Source of the DNA: a virus
Reading direction: 5' to 3' (one strand)
IMG/VR virus record: IMGVR_UViG_3300044961_000944
Location: 1-29,317 of that record
Length of the DNA: 29,317 nt
Below are positions 23,874 through 29,317 of the stretch, piece by piece. Both the position numbers and the translations under genes were made by a program. The notes beneath the pieces were generated by a model. That model was not told the origin of the DNA and ran no database searches. It worked only from the letters and a program-made list of their open reading frames with translations. The stretch's first letter is position 1; every line of letters begins with the position of its first letter.

Positions 23874-24305
23874 TCAGCGAACCGAGTTCTTCCACAAGGC
23901 CGGCAGTTGCGGCTTCTCGGCCTCGAACGCCGGACCCATGAACGGGCGCGGGCGGTAGTGCGCCCGCTTCGGGCCTTCGCGCGTCTCCAGCGTCGTGTCG
24001 CCGCCGTGTTCCAGGAGGCGCGGGGCTTCCGACTCGTCCTTCGTCAGCGTCGGCCCGATCACGACCGACTGGCGACCGGCGTCGTAGGCGAACAGGATGA
24101 ACTTCCGCAGGAGGCCGACGTGCGAGTGCGGCGGTTGACCCGGTCGGCTGATCTCCTTCCGCTTCTTGATCGAGGTCCTCGCCCGCTGCCGCACGAACGC
24201 ACCGAACCGCGACAGCACTTTGCGCGTGGCCTTATCGACCTTCTGTTGCACCGCCGCCCGGTCGAAGAACCCGCGCTTGGCGGCTTGGAAGCTCAGCCCG
24301 ATCAT
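23874..24305 (-). CDS. HK97 gp10-like head-tail or tail-completion protein
   Basis: A 143-residue protein from the ATG at 24305; this start lies just before the previous gene's stop region (3 bases between). The N-terminal helix is basic (KVDKATRKVLSRFGAFVRQR, then ARTSIKKRKE). SRPGQPPHSHVGLLRKFILF follows, the S-x-P-G-x-P-P pattern with a Leu/Arg helix that marks the HK97 gp10/minor tail group, and RPRPFMGPAFEAEKPQLPAL closes it (the P-R-P-F-M-x-P-A motif is also characteristic). These proteins join the head connector to the tail. The assignment rests on motifs and position; an exact subfamily cannot be given. Confidence 0.8.
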   Translation of the reverse strand: MIGLSFQAAKRGFFDRAAVQQKVDKATRKVLSRFGAFVRQRARTSIKKRKEISRPGQPPHSHVGLLRKFILFAYDAGRQSVVIGPTLTKDESEAPRLLEHGGDTTLETREGPKRAHYRPRPFMGPAFEAEKPQLPALWKNSVR

Positions 24306-24308
24306 GCG

Positions 24309-24737
24309 TCACCGCCACGCGCGGAAGGTCAGGGTCAGCACGCTCGTGAACTGCCGGAACTCGTCCAGGTGTTCCGGCGCGTAAACCGGGACGTTCTCGA
24401 CCTCGGTGCAGCGGGCCTGCGGGTATCCCGCCAGCGGGTGCGACCGGAAGTGGTCGGCGATCTCCTCCACCAGTGCCACGAGCGCATCGAGGTTCCCCGG
24501 CGTCGGGTCGAGCTTCCGCTGCACCGCCACGTCGATGCGGTAGTCGAAGCTGTCGCGGTTGCGGTCGAGGCCCTTGCTCGCCACCGACCGCGGCACCACG
24601 CTGACGCGCAGTTCGGTCATCTCGGACAGCTCGAACTGCGGGAGGTAGTGCCGCTCGGCCTGGAGGGGTTGGCTGAACGAAGTCGCGTTCAACTGGGCGA
24701 CCACGGCGTCGGCGATCTGCACAATCGTCGCGGGCAT
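24309..24737 (-). CDS. tail terminator/tail-completion-type protein
   Basis: A 142-residue protein whose ATG (24735-24737) overlaps the stop of the small gene upstream by one base (TGATG). It opens MPATIVQIADAVVAQLNATS and has FELSEMTELRVSVVPRSVAS, RDSFDYRIDVAVQRKLDPTP and a C-terminal EFRQFTSVLTLTFRAWR strand. A long N-terminal helix followed by alternating beta strands and a final strand ending in charged residues is what tail terminator (lambda gpU-like) proteins look like, and the gene is where one is expected, just before the gp10-like gene. Sequence similarity in this group is low, so the call is by layout. Confidence 0.65.
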   Translation of the reverse strand: MPATIVQIADAVVAQLNATSFSQPLQAERHYLPQFELSEMTELRVSVVPRSVASKGLDRNRDSFDYRIDVAVQRKLDPTPGNLDALVALVEEIADHFRSHPLAGYPQARCTEVENVPVYAPEHLDEFRQFTSVLTLTFRAWR

Positions 24738-24922
24738 CAGGCCTCCTTCGGAAGGAGCGCCCGCACGATCTGAAGGATCAGGTCGTCGATCGGCGTGCCC
24801 GTCGCCCGGACGATCTCGGTGAGCGCCTCGCTGTGAACGATGGCCCGGAGGATCGGTGCGGCCTCGCCGGGGTTCGTCCCGCCGCCGCGCAGACTGAGCA
24901 GCTGCCGTAAGAAGTCGAGCAT
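24737..24922 (-). CDS. small phage protein between head-tail genes
   Basis: A 61-residue protein, MLDFLRQLLSLRGGGTNPGE onward, ending LILQIVRALLPKEA. The ATG at 24922 is preferred to a longer frame because it overlaps the stop of the gene before it by one base (TGATG), and its own stop overlaps the next start in the same way. This double coupling and the helical, uncharged-to-mixed sequence argue for a real gene. No family is recognised. It may be a small connector or a helper for its neighbours; nothing in the sequence settles this. Confidence 0.65.
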   Translation of the reverse strand: MLDFLRQLLSLRGGGTNPGEAAPILRAIVHSEALTEIVRATGTPIDDLILQIVRALLPKEA

Positions 24923-25302
24923 CACTCCACCCCCACTTGTTTGGTGTGAATCCGAAGAACCTTCCTGTACACGTCCGACCAGCGCCACGCCGGCTCCTTG
25001 CCCGGGGCCATCACCTCGTACACGAGCGTCTTGTCGCCCTGCGTTTCCCGAATCGTGTCACCCCGCTCGGGCAACGCGGTCGCAGTACCCAGCACCAAGT
25101 CCGCCGCGTGGATCAGGAAGTCGCGGTCGGTCCACTCCATCCGCACGCCGCCGTAACCGTCGTCGAGCTTCAGGAGCGTCCGACCGATGGTCGCCTGCAC
25201 CGTGACCTCGACCGCCCCGCGCCGGTACACGACCGGCCGCGAGGCGTGCTCCTTGAGCATGTCGGCTAGCCAGTCGGAACCGGTTCTGAGCAGGTCGGGC
25301 AT
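24922..25302 (-). CDS. probable head-tail connector-region protein
   Basis: A 126-residue protein from the ATG at 25302. An N-terminal helix (LLRTGSDWLADMLKEHASRP) is followed by beta strands, VVYRRGAVEVTVQATIGRTL and MEWTDRDFLIHAADLVLGTA, then PERGDTIRETQGDKTLVYEV and WRWSDVYRKVLRIHTKQVGV. The pattern of a helix, a small barrel with an RGDxI segment and a final strand resembles head-tail joining or stopper proteins of siphophages, such as those next to DUF2190 genes. Its stop overlaps the next start. Assignment is by position and shape rather than a firm motif. Confidence 0.65.
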   Translation of the reverse strand: MPDLLRTGSDWLADMLKEHASRPVVYRRGAVEVTVQATIGRTLLKLDDGYGGVRMEWTDRDFLIHAADLVLGTATALPERGDTIRETQGDKTLVYEVMAPGKEPAWRWSDVYRKVLRIHTKQVGVE

Positions 25303-25309
25303 CGCGGCC

Positions 25310-25639
25310 TCACTGGCTCATCCGGACCCGAACGGTGGTGTCGGCTGCGGCCGACGCCCGCACCGCCTTGCCGAGCAGCTTGTTGCCGGCGGACACGTTG
25401 GTGGCGACGTTGGCCGCGTCGTCCCAGTAGATGAGCGTGCCGACCGCCAGCACGAGGCCGGCGAGCTTGGCGAAGTCGAACACGCCGCCGACCGCGAGTG
25501 AACCGGGCGTGTTCGCCGGGATGTCCCGCTTGGCGACACCGACAAGGTCGCCCTGCACGACCACGTCGCCGGCGGCCACATCCGCGACCGGCGCGTAGTC
25601 GATGCACTCGCCGTCCTGAACGAAAGTCGCTTGAGCCAT
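25310..25639 (-). CDS. DUF2190 family capsid decoration-type protein
   Basis: A 109-residue protein from the ATG at 25639, with GGAG eight bases upstream. It reads MAQATFVQDGECIDYAPVAD, then VAAGDVVVQGDLVGVAKRDI, and GVFDFAKLAGLVLAVGTLIY followed by WDDAANVAT, with a C-terminal VRASAAADTTVRVRMSQ. The G-D-V-V-x-x-G-D/L-V-G-V-A segment, the Y/W-W-D-x-A motif and the final R-V-R/L strand are the marks of DUF2190, a family of small beta proteins next to capsid genes that trim or stabilise the head. It follows the capsid gene after 27 bases. Confidence 0.85.
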   Translation of the reverse strand: MAQATFVQDGECIDYAPVADVAAGDVVVQGDLVGVAKRDIPANTPGSLAVGGVFDFAKLAGLVLAVGTLIYWDDAANVATNVSAGNKLLGKAVRASAAADTTVRVRMSQ

Positions 25640-25666
25640 GTCTCACTCTCCGAGAGGATGCCGGGA

Positions 25667-27622
25667 TTACGCTTCGCCCTTGACCTTGATCCCCGCGAGC
25701 CACTCGGCGAAATCGACGCCGAAGTCGTGGTAGCCTCGGAACTGCACGCCCAACTGGTTGAAGTCGGCCTCGGCCATGTCCACCGTCGGCGTCTGCACGC
25801 CGTCGAGGAAGCTGACCACGACCGGGGCCAGAACGCCCGGCGCGCGGAACAAGTACCACGCCTTCGCCGACTGGCCGGCGAAGGCCGCGTCGGAGAGCCA
25901 GTCGCACACCACCGGCCGGTACTTGCCGGCGTGGATGTTGTCGCTGGGCACCGAGTCGTCCGCGGACGCGCCGCCGGTGTTGACCGTGGTGCTCTGGTAG
26001 AGCCGCTGCGCGACGAACTGCAGTTCGGGCGGGACCAAGAGGATCGTCGGCACGCCGCCGACCCGCTTGCCGTCGGGCGACTTCAACTTGCGGAAGGCGA
26101 GGATGCCGGCCTGCAAGCCGGTGCCGTTGAGGTCGAGGGCGGTCGCGGCCCCGGCGATGGAGTTGCCGCGGGCGGCGGTGAAGAACGCCGCGTTGTCGAG
26201 GAACCGGCCCCAGAAGACGGCGTTGAACTTCCGGGCCGCCCCGCCGCCGAGCCGGGTGCGGATGTCCTCGAAGGCGCCCAGGTCGTCGTTGATCAGGTCC
26301 TCGCGGGTCAGCGAGAACATCTTGGCGTAGGTCCGCGCCTGCCGGGTGTACGACTCCTCGGACTTCTTGCCGTGCTTGATCTCGCCGCCCGGCGGGAGTT
26401 CCTCGTACTCCATGTCGTCGAGCAGGCGGTAGCTGGTGACCTGCTTGAAGTCGCTGACCGACTTGACCGCCGCGACCTCGCGCCAGGTCTGGTCCTCCTC
26501 CTGGAAGCCGGCGAGCAGTTCCTTGTTGGCGACGTTCGAGAAGATGCCAGGCAGCGACAGGGTGCTGAACGCGGCCTGCACCGGGCCGAACGCGGCGCGG
26601 AAGATCGCCGGCAGCGTGTCGCGGCGGATCGCCGTGCGGCCGGCGTAGCCGTTGGCCTGGGCCGCCATCACGACCAGTTCCTGCAGGCCGAGGCCTTTGA
26701 ACTGCCGGTCGGCGGCGTCGAGCGTCTCTTCGGAGAAGAGCCTCTCGCGGTTCGGGGTGCGGAGCGTCTTGCACAGCGCCGCCTCGATCACCTCCGCGCC
26801 CGGCAGACCGCCCTGGCCGCCCGCGACGGCGGGTGCGGCCGGGCGTTTGCGGCGCAGCAGTTCCAACTCGGCGTGGGTCACGTCCCAGCCTTCCTCGATG
26901 GCCTGGGCCTCCACGTCGGGGAGCTTGCCGTCGTACAGCTTGCGGATGGCGGCGATCCGCTTCGCCTCGTTCGCCGTCGCCGTCCGCACGGCGGTCACGG
27001 CGTCGGCCGCCGCGGTCGCGGCCAGTGTGTCCGTCGGGCTGGTTGCCGTCGGCATGGTCGGACTCCCCTGGGCGTGGGCGGCCACGCTCGCGCTGGTGTT
27101 CCCGTCCGCGCCGAGATCGACGAAGCTGATCTCCCCGAGCGTGGACTTGCGGACGATGACGACCGGCCCGGTGAACTCCCGGCCGTTGGCCGCCGCGACC
27201 TGGCCGTCCTTGACGAACTCGAACTGCTCGACCCGCGCCCCGATGCTCGCCTGCCACGGGAAGCCGTTGCGCGACCCGGCGATGACGCGCTCGGTGTCGG
27301 GGCCGGGGATGCTCAGCACGCCCGAGGCGACCAGTTTCCCGGCCTCCTGGCCGATGGCGTCGGTGTGGCCGACGAGCCGGTCGGTGTTGTGGCCGACGCG
27401 GATCGGGCGGTTCTGCGACGGGATCGCCATGCCCGCCAGATCGACGACGACCGGGTACTTCCACCCCTCCAGCCGCATCGCCCCGCCGGTGTAGGCGACC
27501 ATGTTGAAGCGCGGCAGCTTCGCCGCGCCGTCGCCGACGGCCGGGCTCTCGGCGGCCGCGAACTGCATGGTCGCGGTCAGCCAGAGCTTCTCAGGCATCA
27601 GTTCGGGCCGGCTCGTCGGCAT
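25667..27622 (-). CDS. prohead protease-major capsid fusion protein
   Basis: A 651-residue protein. The ATG at 27622 has GGAGG six bases upstream, which decides the start; ATGs at 27643 and 27598 are in frame. Residues about 10-180 form a prohead protease: IRVGHNTDRLVGHTDAIGQE with His78 and His86, and NGFPWQASIGARVEQFEF with Ser126, then GEISFVDLGADGNTSASV. A Thr/Ala-rich linker and a helical scaffold-like part (about 190-300) follow. The rest is a Mu-gpT-like major capsid protein: ATRF-less but with YAKMFSLTREDLINDDLGAF, ARKFNAVFWGRFLDNAAFFT and FLDGVQTPTVDMAEADFNQL. The protease would free the capsid part during head maturation. Separate genes are usual, so the fusion is noteworthy. The first bases overlap the portal gene's end. 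Confidence 0.9.
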   Translation of the reverse strand: MPTSRPELMPEKLWLTATMQFAAAESPAVGDGAAKLPRFNMVAYTGGAMRLEGWKYPVVVDLAGMAIPSQNRPIRVGHNTDRLVGHTDAIGQEAGKLVASGVLSIPGPDTERVIAGSRNGFPWQASIGARVEQFEFVKDGQVAAANGREFTGPVVIVRKSTLGEISFVDLGADGNTSASVAAHAQGSPTMPTATSPTDTLAATAAADAVTAVRTATANEAKRIAAIRKLYDGKLPDVEAQAIEEGWDVTHAELELLRRKRPAAPAVAGGQGGLPGAEVIEAALCKTLRTPNRERLFSEETLDAADRQFKGLGLQELVVMAAQANGYAGRTAIRRDTLPAIFRAAFGPVQAAFSTLSLPGIFSNVANKELLAGFQEEDQTWREVAAVKSVSDFKQVTSYRLLDDMEYEELPPGGEIKHGKKSEESYTRQARTYAKMFSLTREDLINDDLGAFEDIRTRLGGGAARKFNAVFWGRFLDNAAFFTAARGNSIAGAATALDLNGTGLQAGILAFRKLKSPDGKRVGGVPTILLVPPELQFVAQRLYQSTTVNTGGASADDSVPSDNIHAGKYRPVVCDWLSDAAFAGQSAKAWYLFRAPGVLAPVVVSFLDGVQTPTVDMAEADFNQLGVQFRGYHDFGVDFAEWLAGIKVKGEA

Positions 27623-29045
27623 CGTCTTCCTCCGGGTTGGCATCGTCCGGTCCGGGAGTCGTCTGGGCCGGCGTCAGGCCGAGTTCGGCCATGAGCGCGA
27701 CTTCCTTGGCCCGCTGGCGCAAGGCGTCCTCCCAGTCCCGCCCCTGGCGGGCGTACTCGTGCGCGAGGGTGGTCGTGTGGTTGGCGAGCCGCGTCGCCTG
27801 GGCGGTCGCTTCCTTCGCGGGATCGACGTGTTCGTGGCCGTCCCAGAACCAGGCGTGGTCGAGGTCGATGAACGGACCCAGGCCCGCCGGCAGTAGGCCC
27901 GGAATGAGGGCGGCCTCGTCGAACCAGGCGGCGAGGAGGCGGTCGAGGATGGTGTCCTCGACCTGGGCCTGCTCGACCCGGATCGCCTTGAAGTAGGTCT
28001 GGTGGTCGAGCCGGCCGGAGGCGTAGTTGTAAGCCGACGAGTTGCCCGCCGCGACGTTGAACGGCATGTTCAGGCAGCGGGCGATCTCGTTGAGGATCTC
28101 CCGCTTGAACTCCGCGTAAGTCGTTGCCGGCTGCTCGGCCTGGAGTTGGCTCATCTTCCAGCCGCCGGGCATGGTGACGAGCGCCCGCTTCTCCAGTTCG
28201 ATCGGCTCGAACGGCTCGGCCGCGTCCGCCTCGCCGCTGGCCGGCGCGTCTGTGTAGAGGATGCCCGCGAAGTCGGCGGCGGTTTCGGCGGCCGCCAGCA
28301 CCGCGAGGGTGAACCGCCGCAGTTGCGCGAACAGCGGCAGCGCGGGCGTGATGTCCGGGATGCCGCGCGCCTGGCCGGGGCGGTCGATGCGGAACCAGTG
28401 CAGCATCGCCTCGGCGGGGATGCGGTCGAAGGCCAGCGCCCGGCGGGACACCACGTCGCCCGGATGCTCCCGGAGGACGTGGTACTCGACCGGGTTGCCG
28501 GCCGCGTCGAAGACGATGCCATCGACCGTGGCGTCCAGGCGCGGGTTGGGCGTGGTCACCTGCTCGGCCTCGACCAGCTTCAGGTCGAGTTGCACGGCGT
28601 GCGGCAGCTTCGGGTTGTTGGTCAGGAGCGCGAACGCCTCGCCGTCCGTGGCGCGCGCCGAGCGCATCGTGCGGAGCTTCTCGGCGAGGCGGATCGCGGT
28701 CGTCCAGCGCCCGAACTCGCGCTCGATCCGCCGGTTGGCCTCGGCGTCGTCGGTGAGCATCTGCAGCCGCGGGCCGGTGCCGACGACGTCGTTGGCGAGG
28801 GTCAGCACGATCCCGCGGGCGTAGCTGTTGTTGGCGACCTCGTAGCGGGCACGGTTTCGCAGGACGCGGCGGACTTCCGGGTTGTTGGCGGCGTTGGCCG
28901 ACAGCCCGTCCGCCGCCGCCCAGTGCCGGCGGTTGTCGTCGGTCGTCACCGCCGCGTCGTAGCGGGCACGCACGACGCGAACGCTCCGGTCGCGGCCGGG
29001 CCGCGTCGGCTTGGTGTTCCAGAAATTGGCGAGCCAGCGCAGCAC
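27591..29045 (-). CDS. lambda-family phage portal protein
   Basis: A 484-residue protein that starts with a GTG at 29045 (MLRWLANFWNTKPTRPGRDR). It contains RYDAAVTTDDNRRHWAAADG, then RARYEVANNSYARGIVLTLA with DVVGTGPRLQ, which is the N-D-x-x-G-x-G-P/I pattern of lambda gpB portals. DGEAFALLTN, AMLHWFRIDRPGQARGIPDI and LNMPFNVAAGNSSAYNYASG-type segments follow, the last being another lambda-portal hallmark. Twelve copies form the channel at one head vertex through which DNA is packed and ejected. The C-terminal about 40 residues are acidic (PGPDDANPEEDDADEP). Its end overlaps the start of the protease-capsid gene. The sequence just upstream holds a palindromic insertion that separates it from its neighbour. 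Confidence 0.95.
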   Translation of the reverse strand: MLRWLANFWNTKPTRPGRDRSVRVVRARYDAAVTTDDNRRHWAAADGLSANAANNPEVRRVLRNRARYEVANNSYARGIVLTLANDVVGTGPRLQMLTDDAEANRRIEREFGRWTTAIRLAEKLRTMRSARATDGEAFALLTNNPKLPHAVQLDLKLVEAEQVTTPNPRLDATVDGIVFDAAGNPVEYHVLREHPGDVVSRRALAFDRIPAEAMLHWFRIDRPGQARGIPDITPALPLFAQLRRFTLAVLAAAETAADFAGILYTDAPASGEADAAEPFEPIELEKRALVTMPGGWKMSQLQAEQPATTYAEFKREILNEIARCLNMPFNVAAGNSSAYNYASGRLDHQTYFKAIRVEQAQVEDTILDRLLAAWFDEAALIPGLLPAGLGPFIDLDHAWFWDGHEHVDPAKEATAQATRLANHTTTLAHEYARQGRDWEDALRQRAKEVALMAELGLTPAQTTPGPDDANPEEDDADEPARTDA

Positions 29046-29163
29046 TCAGTCGGCCCCCATTTCAGGAGTCAGGGATCAGGAATCAGGGGTCAGAGAAGAC
29101 ACCGGAGTCGAGTGTTCTGACTCCTGTCTCCTGACTCCTGACCCCTGGAATCAGTCGGCCCCC
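29046..29163. repeat. palindromic element flanked by 13-bp direct repeat
   Basis: TCAGTCGGCCCCC occurs at 29046-29058 and again at 29151-29163. Between the copies are 92 bases made of short TCAGGAG/TCAGGGG units on the left (29062-29095) and their reverse complement GACTCCTG/GACCCCTG on the right (29114-29146), able to fold into a long imperfect hairpin. The right-hand copy of the direct repeat is the end of the upstream gene (Gly-Ala-Asp-stop on the minus strand); the left-hand copy lies just before the portal start. Removing the element and one repeat copy would leave TGA directly followed by GTG, a normal operon junction. This looks like the footprint of a small mobile palindrome. Confidence 0.8.
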
Positions 29164-29317
29164 GGCGGGACGAGCTTGTTGAACCGCAGTCCGCGCTGCG
29201 GCTTCTTGGCGGCTTCCTTGGACGCGAGGTAGCGGTCGGCCTCGATCTGCTCGGAGAGCGGGTGCTGCTCGACGGAGCCGGCGTCGCCCGAGGCCTTGGC
29301 CGGTCCCTTCGCGTTCT
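29151..29317 (-). CDS. unidentified phage gene upstream of portal (3' end only)
   Basis: The frame enters from the right edge and ends at a TGA at 29151-29153. The visible 54 residues read, in part, AGSVEQHPLSEQIEADRYLA, then KKPQRGLRFNKLVPPGAD. Too little is seen for a family call. Directly before a lambda-type portal one expects the terminase large subunit or a small gpW-like head-tail joining protein; the short charged tail fits the second better, but this is a guess. Codon use is like its neighbours. Its stop codon lies inside the right-hand copy of the direct repeat that flanks the palindromic element. Confidence 0.65.
   Translation of the reverse strand, partial: NAKGPAKASGDAGSVEQHPLSEQIEADRYLASKEAAKKPQRGLRFNKLVPPGAD

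Noticed and set aside
29059-29150. Hairpin as a transcription terminator before the portal gene
   Set aside because: It has no T-run on the transcribed strand, lies inside an operon, and is made of 7-8-bp repeats flanked by a direct repeat, which fits an inserted palindrome better.

Overview
This window looks like a piece of a high-GC planctomycete genome, most likely of the Gemmataceae. The grounds are the base composition, the LEDRSVPG-type motif near the N-terminus of the giant Rhs protein (typical of planctomycete exported proteins), and a prophage gene set of a kind found in that group. Every gene I accept is on the minus strand, so transcription runs from right to left.

Right part (about 29.3 to 17.2 kb): the morphogenesis genes of a long-tailed, lambda-like prophage. 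In transcription order these are the 3' end of an unidentified gene, a lambda-family portal protein, a fused prohead protease-major capsid protein, a DUF2190-type capsid decoration protein, and a run of small head-tail and tail-completion genes. The tail tube protein, a secreted trypsin-like protease, tail assembly chaperones with a probable -1 frameshift, and the tape measure protein follow. Two unassigned structural-type proteins and a Ser-Gly-rich fibre-like protein close the run. Most junctions are a few bases or overlap, as in one operon. A 92-bp palindromic element with a 13-bp flanking direct repeat sits between the first two genes.

Middle part (17.2 to 13.7 kb): a GT71-like glycosyltransferase, an FkbM-type methyltransferase and a GT4-type glycosyltransferase. 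The first starts 9 bases after the stop of the Ser-Gly-rich gene, so these surface-sugar enzymes seem to be read from the phage late operon and may decorate that protein or the host surface.

Left-middle part (13.3 to 2.6 kb): a polymorphic toxin island. A 2014-residue Rhs/YD-repeat protein with its own C-terminal toxin is followed by an SMI1/KNR4 (SUKH) immunity protein. Two orphan Rhs C-terminal cassettes come next, each with a near-identical copy of the Rhs core, a different toxin domain and its own immunity candidate. One orphan toxin looks EndoU/BECR-like (RNase) and the other ADP-ribosyltransferase-like. The repeated core would allow toxin tips to be swapped by recombination.

Left end (2.6 kb to 1): a zinc-ribbon protein, a GT2 glycosyltransferase, about 650 bases with no gene I can see, a 66-residue protein and a DUF2924 protein cut by the window edge. 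DUF2924 genes often accompany serine recombinases, so this may be the integration end of the element. If so, the Rhs island is cargo inside a prophage.
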